The notes: generated from the letters alone by a model not told the origin. Counted from the first letter of the stretch, positions 23,413 to 32,572 are shown. The stretch is 64,000 bases of DNA from Paenibacillus selenitireducens (GCF_002021565.1 NZ_MSZX01000006.1:248027-312026); one strand, 5' to 3'. Numbers and translations are program-made.

Positions 23413-25212
23413 CTAGTCTTCTAGGCTATAGCTTTCCTGCGTGCTCCGTTCTTGAAAGAATTGTAGAAAGGGTTGCCCATAGTTGCGAAATTTCTGCTCC
23501 CCGACCCCTTTGATCCGAAGCATCGCTCGCTCGGTTATTGGACATACCTCCGACATCTCACGAAGTGTCGCATCGTTGAAAATAATATAGGGCGGAACTT
23601 TCGCCTTCGCTGCGAGATCGCGACGAATGAGACGGAGCTGTTCGAATAGCGTCTCGTCCATAGAGCCTGGTGCCGCTTCGGGTTCTTTATGCACCTTCTG
23701 GAACACCTGTCGTTCGCCTTTCAGCACATCGACGGCAAGCTGTTGAATTTTCACAATCGGATATTGACCTTCGGATAACATGAGATACCCTTCGGCAATC
23801 AGTACATTAATTAAATCGCTGATTTCTTTCTCGGTCGACTTCCGCATCACCCCATACGTAGGCAGCTGGTCGAAGCGGTATTGCAGCACTTTCTTGTTCT
23901 GCGAACCTTTCAATACACTCGCAATCATCGACACCCCGAAGCGTTCACGCATGCGGTGGATGCAAGAGAAAATCTTCTGCGCTTCGATCGTGATGTCAAC
24001 GAGTTCACGCTCATCCTTACAGGAGCTGCAAATCCCGCAAGGCGTCTGTTCAGACGGATCTTCGAAATAATCCAAAATCGCGTTGTTTAGGCAATTCGGT
24101 GTATAACAATAATCCACCATGGTCTGCAGCTTGCGGTAATCATTGGATTTACGCTCGGGCGATTGCATATTCTGCTCAATTAAGAACTTCTGTGTAATAA
24201 TATCCTGCGGATTAAACAGAAGAATACACTCGCTTGGCTCGCCATCCCGCCCGGCGCGCCCTGCTTCTTGTACATAAGCTTCCATATTTTTTGGCATATT
24301 GTAGTGGATTACCCAGCGTACGTTACTCTTATCAATCCCCATGCCGAACGCATTCGTCGCCACAATGATCCGTATATCATCGTAGATAAATGCCTCTTGA
24401 TTATGAGCACGTTCATCATCCGTCATGCCGGCATGGTACTTCCCTACATTCAAGCCTTTGCGACGCATCGCCGTCTGAATTTCATCTACTTCCTTACGCG
24501 TTGCCGCATAGATGATACCTGGCTGTGAGCTATGCGACTCTGCATAGCGCATCACGAAATCACGTTTATTCTCTCCGCGCAAGACGTTCATGGCCAGGTT
24601 GTCGCGCCCAAACCCGGTTACGTAAATATTCGGTTCGGATAGACACAATAACCTTGCCATATCTTGCGTTACTTCCGGGGTTGCAGTTGCTGTGAAAGCC
24701 GCTAGAATCGGACGGCGCGGCAGGCTGCGGACGAATGGCGCAATTGCGAGATAACTTGTCCGAAAATCATGTCCCCATTGGGATACGCAGTGCGCTTCAT
24801 CAATGGCGATGCACGAAATGTGAAGCGACTGCATCCGCTGGATGAAAGATTCGGCTTCCAACCGTTCCGGCGCGACATACAGCAGCTTGATCTTCCCGCT
24901 CATCGTCGCTTGCATTCGTTCGTTTACTTCCTTCCCCGAAAGGGTGCTATTAATGAACGTCGCCGAAATGCCAACACTGTTCAACGCATCGACCTGATCC
25001 TTCATTAATGAAATCAAAGGCGATACAACGATCGTCGTTCCCGAAAATAAGAGCGCCGGGATTTGATAGCAGATCGACTTTCCACCACCTGTCGGCATAA
25101 TACCTAATGTATCTTGACCTTCGAGCAAGCTCGTAATAATCCGTTGCTGTCCTTCTCGAAAGGTGGGGTAACCAAAATATTGCTGCAATAATTGCTGTGC
25201 TTGTTCTAACAT
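23413..25212 (-). CDS. recQ: ATP-dependent DNA helicase RecQ
   Basis: A 3'-5' helicase of 599 residues. The helicase core has Walker A MPTGGGKS, the DEAH box AIDEAHCVSQWGHDFR and motif VI VQEAGRAGRDG. The RQC zinc site is C...CLNNAILDYF...CGICSSC, and an HRDC domain ends the protein (about 525-599). The ATG at 25212 (MLEQAQQLL) follows GGGAGAG; the open frame extends 45 codons upstream without a plausible start. Confidence 0.95.
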   Translation of the reverse strand: MLEQAQQLLQQYFGYPTFREGQQRIITSLLEGQDTLGIMPTGGGKSICYQIPALLFSGTTIVVSPLISLMKDQVDALNSVGISATFINSTLSGKEVNERMQATMSGKIKLLYVAPERLEAESFIQRMQSLHISCIAIDEAHCVSQWGHDFRTSYLAIAPFVRSLPRRPILAAFTATATPEVTQDMARLLCLSEPNIYVTGFGRDNLAMNVLRGENKRDFVMRYAESHSSQPGIIYAATRKEVDEIQTAMRRKGLNVGKYHAGMTDDERAHNQEAFIYDDIRIIVATNAFGMGIDKSNVRWVIHYNMPKNMEAYVQEAGRAGRDGEPSECILLFNPQDIITQKFLIEQNMQSPERKSNDYRKLQTMVDYCYTPNCLNNAILDYFEDPSEQTPCGICSSCKDERELVDITIEAQKIFSCIHRMRERFGVSMIASVLKGSQNKKVLQYRFDQLPTYGVMRKSTEKEISDLINVLIAEGYLMLSEGQYPIVKIQQLAVDVLKGERQVFQKVHKEPEAAPGSMDETLFEQLRLIRRDLAAKAKVPPYIIFNDATLREMSEVCPITERAMLRIKGVGEQKFRNYGQPFLQFFQERSTQESYSLED

Positions 25213-25295
25213 GTAATCTCTCCCATGCGTTTCATCAACTTTCTCCATTTTACTATAATTATGGGGCACTTGCATAAACCTTCTGTGAATACAAC

Positions 25296-25324
25296 AAAAG
25301 CACGTTCGATGATGAACGTGCTTC
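25296..25324 (-). terminator. Intrinsic terminator after ABC-2 exporter
   Basis: AAGCACGTTC-ATCATC-GAACGTGCTT followed by TTG on the minus strand; compact ten-pair hairpin after the permease stop. Confidence 0.75.
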
Positions 25325-25337
25325 GTCCAGATATTCC

Positions 25338-26450
25338 TTACTCCCACTTAAATGTAAAGCTGGCAACGATAAACGCTACAATCATCCACGCGCACAGCAT
25401 CAAGCCTTCACTCCAGAGCTGGGACAGCCCGGCTCCAACGTTCATGATCTGCCGAAGGGCTGTACTTAGATGAGCGATCGGTAACGCCTTAATAATCGGC
25501 TGTAAGAAGGAAGGCATGCTCTGAATCGGGAAGAATACACCGCCCAAGAACATCAGCGGGAATGAAATGAAGCCTGCAATCGGCCCCGCACTCTCCGGCG
25601 TCTTCGCCAGACCCGCAATAATGAAGCCGATGGCCATAAAAGCCAGTGTTCCTACGATCACGAAAGCGAGTAATAAAGCCCATGATCCATTCATTTGGGT
25701 ACCAAACACGAATGAGCCGATAAGCAATACGATAAGAGCCTGGGCACCATTCAAGATCAACCGCGCCGTAATCTGTGCTGCAATGAATGTGGAGGACTTG
25801 AGCGGCGTGCTCTGCATGCGGCGAAGCACGCCCCGCTCCCGCCATGACGCAATTTGAGCAGCAACGCCGTTCAAGTTATTCGACATAATCATCATCGCTA
25901 CGATCCCGGGTACAAGAAAGTCAATGTACTTCAAGTTGAGGGATTCAATCCCTTTGGGTGTTATGGTCACGACGGGTGAATACTTCGCGATGGACTTACT
26001 AATCCCATCTACTACTTGAGAGACAGCATTGAGAGCAGTTCCTGCTTTCTGTGCTTGCGTCTCATCATAGAACACATCAACCGTTCCCGGCGGAGCAGTT
26101 CCCGTCTGACTCGTGGCAGCTTGAAGCTTCTCCCCATATCCTTTCGGGATAATGATCACCATCTGGTTATCACCCTGCCGTAATTTTTCCATGGCAGCTT
26201 CTTGCCCTTCCGATGTATCCAGCTTCAGAATCTCCTTCTGTTCATCCAGTGCTGCAATGAATGCCCGCGATTCGGTGGTCTGATCTAAATCAATGAGCCC
26301 ACCATAAATGGTATTCCCACCGCTATTACTGAATAGATAACCGAACATGACCATGAAGAATACCGGGAAAAACAACGTAAAGAACAACACTTGCCGATTT
26401 CGGCCGAACAGCCGCAGCTGTGCAATTGTTAATTGTCCGTAAGCTCTCAT
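25338..26450 (-). CDS. ABC-2 type transporter permease
   Basis: A 370-residue membrane subunit. One N-terminal membrane helix (about 20-45) is followed by a long extracytoplasmic domain (about 45-180) and five further helices, the layout of YhgE/DrrB/LinB-like exporters. The SWRERGVLRRMQSTPL coupling segment and LGGVFFPIQSMP are typical. It overlaps the preceding ATPase gene by four bases (ATGA), so the two are translationally coupled and form an exporter, probably for drugs or lipids (family inference). Confidence 0.88.
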   Translation of the reverse strand: MRAYGQLTIAQLRLFGRNRQVLFFTLFFPVFFMVMFGYLFSNSGGNTIYGGLIDLDQTTESRAFIAALDEQKEILKLDTSEGQEAAMEKLRQGDNQMVIIIPKGYGEKLQAATSQTGTAPPGTVDVFYDETQAQKAGTALNAVSQVVDGISKSIAKYSPVVTITPKGIESLNLKYIDFLVPGIVAMMIMSNNLNGVAAQIASWRERGVLRRMQSTPLKSSTFIAAQITARLILNGAQALIVLLIGSFVFGTQMNGSWALLLAFVIVGTLAFMAIGFIIAGLAKTPESAGPIAGFISFPLMFLGGVFFPIQSMPSFLQPIIKALPIAHLSTALRQIMNVGAGLSQLWSEGLMLCAWMIVAFIVASFTFKWE

Positions 26451-27424
26451 TCTTCCCTCAAGCTCCTTCCGGTCATATGAATGAATACGTCTTCTAATGT
26501 CGCAGTTCGTGTTAATAAATCCATGAACTCGATATCCTCTGCCTTACAGTGTTCAATGAACTCCGTTAACGTCTGCTGTAGATCATCCGTGTAGAGTACA
26601 TAGGTGTCTTTGCGGAACTCAGCAATTCGCACGCCGCTTAACGTATGCAGATGCTGTAATAGTCCTTGCTGACGTGCTTCAGGCCATTGCAGCTCTTCAG
26701 AAATGCGAAATTCAATCGCACTCTCCGAGTTCATATTCGAAATGAGATTCCGCGGCGTATCCAAGGCAATGACTTTGCCGCGATCCATCAAGCAAATTCG
26801 ATCACAGAGCAGCTGGGCTTCATCCATATAGTGTGTGCTTAAGACAACCGTTTTCCCGCGATCTCGCATTTGCAATATGATATCCCATAACGTGCGTCGT
26901 GCCTGAGGATCCAGACCCGTGGTTGGTTCATCCAGAAATACGACCTGCGGATCATTCACGAGTGCGAGCGCAATCGCGAGACGCTGCTTCTGCCCACCCG
27001 ATAGATTTTTCACGCGGTCGTTCAACTTCTCTTCCAGTGTCACGCTCTGAAGCAGCGGCCCAATTGGTACCGTATGCTCATAAAAGCTCGCATACATTTT
27101 CGTGATTTCTTTTACCTTGAGGAGCTCGAATAACGATGTGGATTGCAATTGTACACCAATGACAGTTTTCACTTTATTCAACTCTGTCCGCGTATCGTAA
27201 CCCGCAACCTTCGCTCTCCCCTCATCAGGTAGTCGCAATCCTTCGATCATCTCCATCGTTGTCGTCTTGCCTGCGCCATTCGGACCGAGTAGTCCAAAAA
27301 TCTCTCCTCTGCGTACATCAAAATCGATCCCGTCCACCGCCGTGAACGAACCGTACCTTTTTCGGAGCCCTTGTACTTCAATAATAGGTTCTCCTTGTTC
27401 CTGTTGCTGAGCGTTCGAAGTCAC
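26447..27424 (-). CDS. ABC transporter ATP-binding protein (DrrA-like)
   Basis: A 325-residue ATPase. Walker A is GPNGAGKTT, the signature LSGGQKQRL, Walker B VVFLDEPTTGLD, and the switch His is in LSTHYMDEA. The C-terminal DUF4162-type region (about 230-325) is typical of ABC-2 exporter ATPases. It forms a transporter with the overlapping downstream permease. Confidence 0.93.
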   Translation of the reverse strand: MTSNAQQQEQGEPIIEVQGLRKRYGSFTAVDGIDFDVRRGEIFGLLGPNGAGKTTTMEMIEGLRLPDEGRAKVAGYDTRTELNKVKTVIGVQLQSTSLFELLKVKEITKMYASFYEHTVPIGPLLQSVTLEEKLNDRVKNLSGGQKQRLAIALALVNDPQVVFLDEPTTGLDPQARRTLWDIILQMRDRGKTVVLSTHYMDEAQLLCDRICLMDRGKVIALDTPRNLISNMNSESAIEFRISEELQWPEARQQGLLQHLHTLSGVRIAEFRKDTYVLYTDDLQQTLTEFIEHCKAEDIEFMDLLTRTATLEDVFIHMTGRSLREE

Positions 27425-27567
27425 CGTTTCCCCTCCAATCGTTCAATTCCAAACTTTTCCTATTATAGCATATCTGAAACCAATGTACTTCATGGTATTT
27501 CCGCGCCCTTCATGATATAGTAAGTGCCATAACCTGATGAAAAGATCAAGATTTGGAGCGAATATAC

Positions 27568-28530
27568 ATGAACAAAAAACCACCTAAATTCCGCAAAAAA
27601 GCACCTGCACCACCCAAGCCGCGTCCGGGCAAACATGCGCCTATTCCACCGAAGACCTATGAGGTAAAAGAAGCAACCGAGCTTCTCGCGTTTCTATTAA
27701 CCCATATGACCCAAGAAGGCCGTAATGCCATCAAATCTGTGCTTAGCCGCGGCCAAGTATCCGTCAATGATAAAGTCGTCACCTTATATAACCACCCACT
27801 TCAACCGGGACAGACCGTAACGATTCGGAAGGAAAAACCAATTGAGCTGCCTCCGTTAATTGGTCTTCGGATCATTCATGAGGATGAGGATATCCTCGTT
27901 ATCGAGAAAGAAGCCGGATTGCTATCGGTGGCAACGCCGCAAGAAAATGAAATGACCGCCTATCGACAGCTCACGGCCTATGTCCGTGCAAAGGATGCAG
28001 ACAACCGCATCTTCGTCGTACATCGTTTAGACCGAGACACGTCTGGCGTCATGATGTTTGCAAAGAGTGAGAAAGTACAGCAAATCATGCAGAATGCATG
28101 GAAAGAGATGGTGGAGGAGCGCCTCTACGTAGCACTTGTTGAAGGCAAAGTGAAACAACAAGAAGGTACGATTTCATCCTGGCTGAAAGAGAACAAAGCG
28201 ATGAAGATGTACTCCAGCAAGTACCCCAATGACGGACAACATGCTGTGACTCATTACAACGTGATGCAATCCAATCGCCAGTATTCATTACTGGAAGTTC
28301 ATTTGGATACGGGACGTAAAAATCAAATCCGTGTGCATATGCAGGACATCGGACATCCGATTGCCGGCGACAAAAAGTACGGTGCCCAGACGAAGCCTAT
28401 TGGTCGTCTTGGACTTCACGCCCGCGTATTATCCTTTACGCATCCAACAACCGGGGAAGCACTGCGATTCGAGACCAGCATTCCCAAACCATTTCTGAAC
28501 TTCTCCAAAGGAGATGCACCGAACGTTTAA
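27568..28530 (+). CDS. RluA-family RNA pseudouridine synthase
   Basis: A 320-residue enzyme converting uridine to pseudouridine in rRNA or tRNA. A basic, proline-rich N-terminus (KKAPAPPKPRPGKHAPIPPK) precedes an S4-like RNA-binding domain (about 40-95, LLTHMTQEGRNAIKSVLSRG) and the catalytic domain. The catalytic Asp lies in VHRLDRDTSG. The ATG at 27568 has TTGGAG nine bases upstream; the TTG of that site is a less likely start. The exact target uridine is not predictable. Confidence 0.9.
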   Translation: MNKKPPKFRKKAPAPPKPRPGKHAPIPPKTYEVKEATELLAFLLTHMTQEGRNAIKSVLSRGQVSVNDKVVTLYNHPLQPGQTVTIRKEKPIELPPLIGLRIIHEDEDILVIEKEAGLLSVATPQENEMTAYRQLTAYVRAKDADNRIFVVHRLDRDTSGVMMFAKSEKVQQIMQNAWKEMVEERLYVALVEGKVKQQEGTISSWLKENKAMKMYSSKYPNDGQHAVTHYNVMQSNRQYSLLEVHLDTGRKNQIRVHMQDIGHPIAGDKKYGAQTKPIGRLGLHARVLSFTHPTTGEALRFETSIPKPFLNFSKGDAPNV

Positions 28531-28578
28531 GCTGTTGTTCCGAAGTCGAACATCTTCTACAGTTTCATACCCAAATCA

Positions 28579-28625
28579 CAAAAGACAGCAGATCCTCCCG
28601 CGTGGGAGTACATCTGCTGTCTTAT
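28579..28625. terminator. Bidirectional terminator
   Basis: AAAGACAGCAGAT...ATCTGCTGTCTTA, an 11-pair stem with an inner CTCCC/GGGAG helix, between the convergent pseudouridine synthase and NlpC/P60 genes. Confidence 0.87.
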
Positions 28626-28642
28626 TTACTTCGCTATATGAA

Positions 28643-29182
28643 TTATAGGACGCGGCGTGCGGTAACATAGTTTCGATCCCAAGCACTGCCTTTAAAGTCC
28701 GAAATCGTAACGCCTATCCCCTTTTTATACGTATGAAGCAATTTGCCATTCCCCATGTATACACTTACGTGATTGATTTTTCCATCGCGATTCGTGTCAG
28801 AGAAAATCAAATCTCCTGGCTGCAAATTACTCTTCGATACATATTTGCCGGCTTTGGCTTGTTTTATGGATGTCCGCGGAAGATTAACGCCCACTTTTTT
28901 ATAAATATATTGTGTAAAGGAAGAGCAATCAAAAGATTTCGTGCTTCCTGACGGTGCGCCAAAATTATATGGAACTCCTAAGTACTTCTTCCCTGCAGAA
29001 ATCACGGTGCTTGCTTTGGAACTGCTGAATGCCGTTACCTCGTTAGCGGATGAGGATTGATCTGCTTTTGCAGCTTGTGCCCCTTTCGGCATAACGAACA
29101 TGCTTCCTGTGATCGCAATGGACAAGCTAAGGCTAATCCCTAGCATCATTTTGATGATACGGTTCTTCTTGCTATTATTCAT
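28643..29182 (-). CDS. Secreted NlpC/P60 peptidoglycan hydrolase
   Basis: A 179-residue exported D,L-endopeptidase-type cell-wall hydrolase. A signal peptide spans about 1-37 (ending PKGAQA). The NlpC/P60 domain carries the catalytic Cys in KSFDCSSFTQY, the His in INHVSVYMGNG and a polar third residue near LLHTYKKG. No SH3 or LysM cell-wall-binding domain is present. The ATG at 29182 follows GGAGGAAGTGAA; upstream in-frame codons are rejected. Confidence 0.92.
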   Translation of the reverse strand: MNNSKKNRIIKMMLGISLSLSIAITGSMFVMPKGAQAAKADQSSSANEVTAFSSSKASTVISAGKKYLGVPYNFGAPSGSTKSFDCSSFTQYIYKKVGVNLPRTSIKQAKAGKYVSKSNLQPGDLIFSDTNRDGKINHVSVYMGNGKLLHTYKKGIGVTISDFKGSAWDRNYVTARRVL

Positions 29183-29506
29183 TTCACTTCCTCCAAGTAC
29201 TGTAATATTGTGGGCGATGTGACTGCCTAAACAAACAGTAACATATTTGTAACCTCCATAAATTACCACGAACAGCGCAAAACCTTGCTAGAATGGATCT
29301 AAGCCTTGATTATTAAAAAACGATTAAAATTTTGTAACTATTAATGCTTGACTTTAGCTGAAATATAAAATTATGGATTTTATATGATAATAGATAAGTA
29401 TCGATACTTTCGATTTGAGACGGATTCTATAACATTTACGTTGACGTTAAGGTTAAGGCTGTGATATTTTATTCTACGTTAAAGCGACGGCGAAGGAAGG
29501 TGAACA
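29183..29506. other. Divergent intergenic region
   Basis: A 324-bp region between the NlpC/P60 and MerR genes. It holds their promoters. A TTGACG and TATTTT pair with an 18-base spacer (29440-29470) around GTTAAGGTTAAGG suits a MerR-type, long-spacer promoter. Nothing else was supported. Confidence 0.45.
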
Positions 29507-29932
29507 ATGAACAACTATAAAATCGAAGAAGTCTCCAAGGAATGTGGACTTACGAAACGGACGATTCGTTATTATGAAGAACTCGGATTGCTCTTCCCTC
29601 CGGAACGGAGCGAGGGAGGATACCGACTCTACTCGGACAAACATATTGAACGCCTAAAACAAATCACAAATGCGCGCGATGTGCTGGGGGTTTCATTACA
29701 GGAGATTCAGGAGTTTGTCACCATGAGTGAAGAATTCATGAGTATGCGTCAAGGCATCCGTGAAACAGAGGATCGGGCCGCCAAGCTCAAGAAGATCGAA
29801 GATCTAGAAGAAAACATTATCAAACAGCGGCAATTAATTAATCAGAAGTTAGAAAAATTAATGGATTTTCGTAACCACATCGATGAACTGAATCAACGGG
29901 TACAGGAAGCCAAAACCAAATATCAATCCTAA
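29507..29932 (+). CDS. MerR-family transcriptional regulator
   Basis: A 141-residue regulator. The winged helix-turn-helix begins NYKIEEVSKECGLTKRTIRY with the YEELGLLFPPERSEGGYRLY wing. A long dimerisation coiled coil (about 75-140) follows. There are no ligand cysteines at the C-terminus, so a drug- or stress-type member is more likely than a metal sensor. The next sequence, starting at the stop codon, is the rear part of an MFS efflux gene, its presumed target. Confidence 0.9.
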   Translation: MNNYKIEEVSKECGLTKRTIRYYEELGLLFPPERSEGGYRLYSDKHIERLKQITNARDVLGVSLQEIQEFVTMSEEFMSMRQGIRETEDRAAKLKKIEDLEENIIKQRQLINQKLEKLMDFRNHIDELNQRVQEAKTKYQS

Positions 29933-30726
29933 TTCTATACGAAGCGGCGATCGGACTCGGTATTTCCGTAGGTCCTTTACTCGGCGGCGAATTAGGCTCC
30001 ATTTCTTGGAGAGGCCCCTTCCTCGGTGTAGCAGGATTAATGGTTATTGCATTTATTGGATTATCCATATTAATGCCTTCTACACGGAAGAAACAAGCCG
30101 CAACTCCAGCCCCTGCAGCGAAGAAAACATCCATCGCGGACCCTTTCCGTGCCTTGAAGCATCGCTCGCTTTTGGTATTCGGGATTACGGCTTGTCTTTA
30201 TAATTTCGGGTTCTTTACGCTGCTCGCCTACGCGCCATTCGTTATGGGACTCGATGAGCATGGTTTAGGGTATGTTTTCTTGGGATGGGGTGTATTGCTC
30301 GCGTTCACCTCCGTCTTTATGGCCCCGATGCTGCAACGTAAATTCGGCACGATTAAATCCATGTGTGCGATGTTATTCTTGTTCGCCGTTGTGCTTGTCA
30401 TTATGGGTATTTGGACCACGACACAGTGGGTCATCATCGCTGCTGTTATTATTGCTGGTGCACTTCTCGGAAATAATAATACGCTGATCACAACGGGGGT
30501 CATGAATGCGGCTCCAGTCGAACGTTCGACAGCTTCTGCTGCCTACAGTTTCTTACGCTTCATTGGCGGCGCGATTGCACCGTTTTTTGCAGGAAAATTA
30601 GCGGAATGGTATAACCCACATGTTCCATTTATTGTAGGTGCGGCCTTCGTACTCGTATCCGTCCTCTTTATCTGTATGAACAACAAGTATGTGAAACATG
30701 TCGATGACGTTGAATCCGCGCATTAA
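29932..30726 (+). pseudogene. MFS efflux transporter lacking its N-terminal part
   Basis: The frame from 29932 reads LYEAAIGLGISVGPLLGGEL, a typical motif C of drug:H+ antiporters (TM5). It continues through about seven more membrane helices to a normal end (KYVKHVDDVESAH). The first four to five helices, roughly 140 residues, are absent: the sequence begins at the MerR stop codon. A short protein could start at ATG 30040, but it would lack half the transporter. An ancestral deletion between merR and the transporter is the simplest reading. Confidence 0.82.
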
Positions 30727-30780
30727 TATAATGATCATATCCAATGGATTCGTACGAACTGATCAGGGGGGCGACATTAA

Positions 30781-31233
30781 ATGCAAGCTCATGAGATTAT
30801 GATCAAACAAGTCTACAAAGTAAAAGAAAATGATAAAATACGCGCGGTGATTGAGAAATTCATCGATCATCATATTAGCGGTCTCCCCGTTGTGAATGAT
30901 CGGAATGAAATTGTCGGATATATTAGCGACGGAGATATTATGCGGTATATCGGCAAACATGAGGATAAAGTCATCGATTTCTTCTTCTATCTCGCCGTGT
31001 TCCAAGGTGATGTTGATGAATTCGATGCTCGGACCGAAGCACTGCTCAATGCAAATGTGATGGACATCGCGAAGCGAAAAGTGACAACCGTCGCTTGGAA
31101 TGAGGAAATTGAGAACATCGCAGCGATTCTCGGCAAAAAACAAATTAAAAAACTGCCCGTGCAGCGCAACGGCGTTCTTGTAGGCATTATTAGCCGCGGT
31201 GACGTGATCCGGAACGTGTTCAAAATCAAATAG
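30781..31233 (+). CDS. CBS-domain pair protein
   Basis: A 150-residue protein composed of two CBS motifs (about 1-60 and 90-150), separated by an insert with FFFYLAVFQGDVDEFDART. CBS pairs bind adenosyl nucleotides and act as energy or regulatory sensors; no effector domain is attached. GISRGDVIRNVFK-like ends are typical. The ATG follows AGGGGGGCGACATTAA. The gene stands alone with its own terminator. Confidence 0.88.
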   Translation: MQAHEIMIKQVYKVKENDKIRAVIEKFIDHHISGLPVVNDRNEIVGYISDGDIMRYIGKHEDKVIDFFFYLAVFQGDVDEFDARTEALLNANVMDIAKRKVTTVAWNEEIENIAAILGKKQIKKLPVQRNGVLVGIISRGDVIRNVFKIK

Positions 31234-31247
31234 TCAACACCCTCCAT

Positions 31248-31290
31248 AAAAGTCGAAGTCTCTTGCTATGCAAGGATTTCGGCTTTTTTG
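31248..31290 (+). terminator. Intrinsic terminator after CBS gene
   Basis: AAAGTCGAAGTC...GGATTTCGGCTTTTTT; an imperfect stem with a clear T-tract. Confidence 0.78.
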
Positions 31291-31329
31291 CATACTTCAT
31301 ATCTTGCATGTACCTAAAGAAAACTTAAA

Positions 31330-31357
31330 TTGACAAAAGTTGGAATTCTAGTATGAT
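31330..31357 (+). promoter_or_regulatory. Sigma-A promoter of the CPBP protease gene
   Basis: TTGACA (31330-31335), 16-base spacer, TATGAT (31352-31357), about 45 bases before the start codon. Confidence 0.7.
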
Positions 31358-31404
31358 GAGTACGCTAACCATCCTCTATTTTTAGAAAGGAACGATGAAC
31401 ACGC

Positions 31405-32157
31405 ATGACAACACGCTCGAAAAAAGCATCATTCTCCGAAAGGCACCCGATTTGGACTGTTACCATCCTAGAGTTGCTACTGATTGTCACGCTTTTTGCA
31501 GCAGGAGCTTATGTAACCATTCAAGAAATTGATATTTTCTCCCCTGTTGCCATCGCCTTTATCCCGGTTACGATTGCATTACTCATTTATTTATCGGTTA
31601 GAGGGAAATGGTCAGCGCTTGGATTCAGCTCCTTGTCCAACATTGCCGCGAAGAATTGGATTTTCTATCTACCGCTTCTTGCCATTCTGATTACCCTCTG
31701 CTTAAAAGGCTTCAAGGAGAATTCGGGATCCGATATTCTCTTGTATGTGGGATTTACGCTCATGGTGGGATTTGTGGAGGAGACGCTCTATCGCGGACTC
31801 ATTCTTCAAACCTTGCTGCGCAAAAGCGTCGGTGCTGCAGTCATCACGTCCAGCATCCTGTTTGCGGTTACGCATGTACTGAATATTCTATCAGGCCAAA
31901 ATACCTTCGATACCATTCTACAAATCGTCTATGCCCTGCTCGTCGGGTTGGCGCTGGCTTTGCTCATCATAAAAAACCATAATATTTTCCCGTTAATCAT
32001 TTTTCATTTCCTACATAACCTGATCCAATTCCTAGGCAACGAAAGCAAGATAGGCTATGACTTAACCGTCATTTTCATCCTGATCGTCCAATGTGTCTGG
32101 GTGGTAGCCGACTTGAAGAAAAAGCCAGTGCAACCTCCTGTTCAAACAGGACTATAG
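31405..32157 (+). CDS. CPBP-family intramembrane metalloprotease (CAAX/Abi type)
   Basis: A 250-residue protein with about seven membrane helices. The three catalytic motifs are EETLYRGLILQ (EEXXXR), FAVTHVLNI (FXXXH) and IFHFLHNLIQF (HXXXN). Family members process prenylated proteins in eukaryotes or act in bacteriocin immunity and signalling in bacteria. The role here is unknown. No bacteriocin genes adjoin it. Confidence 0.87.
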   Translation: MTTRSKKASFSERHPIWTVTILELLLIVTLFAAGAYVTIQEIDIFSPVAIAFIPVTIALLIYLSVRGKWSALGFSSLSNIAAKNWIFYLPLLAILITLCLKGFKENSGSDILLYVGFTLMVGFVEETLYRGLILQTLLRKSVGAAVITSSILFAVTHVLNILSGQNTFDTILQIVYALLVGLALALLIIKNHNIFPLIIFHFLHNLIQFLGNESKIGYDLTVIFILIVQCVWVVADLKKKPVQPPVQTGL

Positions 32158-32187
32158 TACATTTTGGTGTTCGGTAGGGATTGAGGT

Positions 32188-32217
32188 TTGACAACTTCAT
32201 TAAAATCTGTATATACT
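32188..32217 (+). promoter_or_regulatory. Promoter of the ABC-F leader transcript
   Basis: TTGACA (32188-32193) and TATACT (32212-32217) with an 18-base spacer, about 49 bases before the leader peptide start, giving a leader RNA of roughly 350 bases. Confidence 0.75.
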
Positions 32218-32265
32218 TCTGCATAGAAGTACAAATCATAAACTTGAGGATGAGGTGGAAAGGAA

Positions 32266-32307
32266 ATGGAAATTTTATCGACTGTTCTTAGAAGAGATTT
32301 ACCTTAA
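32266..32307 (+). CDS. 13-residue leader peptide of the ABC-F gene
   Basis: ATG GAA ATT ... CCT TAA encodes MEILSTVLRRDLP, preceded by GAGGTGGAAAGGA, a strong ribosome site. It lies between a good promoter and an intrinsic terminator, upstream of an ABC-F gene. Short leader peptides in this arrangement sense ribosome-stalling antibiotics for vmlR/vga/msr-type genes. The codons ACTGTTCT in the peptide (32281-32288) are perfectly complementary to AGAACAGT at 32349-32356, so translation of the peptide would change leader folding. Confidence 0.75.
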   Translation: MEILSTVLRRDLP

Positions 32308-32395
32308 CACGGGAGAAGTCTGCCCATTTTTAACGTTAAGCTAATCCGAGAACAGTAGATAAAAACACGATCCTTTTCTTGCTGACATCGTTCCT

Positions 32396-32432
32396 AGTGG
32401 GTAAGGTGTGTTCACCTTACCCACTTTTTTTT
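32396..32432 (+). terminator. Attenuator before the ABC-F gene
   Basis: GTGGGTAAGGTG-TGTT-CACCTTACCCAC is a perfect 12-bp stem with a T9 tail. It lies about 90 bases after the leader peptide stop and 140 bases before the ABC-F start, so it must be bypassed for expression. Confidence 0.9.
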
Positions 32433-32438
32433 ATCCCA

Positions 32439-32494
32439 TAAACCTACATCTAATCGCGGTCGCTCATCTTCGACAGACCTCGATAAAGGTTTTC
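32439..32494 (-). repeat. Dispersed ~55-bp intergenic repeat, copy C
   Basis: On the minus strand: AAAACCTTTATCGAGG, TCTGTCGAAGATGAGCGACC, GCGATTAGATGTAGGTTTA. It is inserted between the attenuator and the ABC-F ribosome site, in opposite orientation to the other copies. About four differences from copy E over 42 core positions. Confidence 0.85.
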
Positions 32495-32572
32495 GCATGT
32501 CAGTTGAATACCCACATTTATCATGCTGTTCTCCCGATTGGCTGAAGAGTCAAATCAAAAGGAGAGAACACA

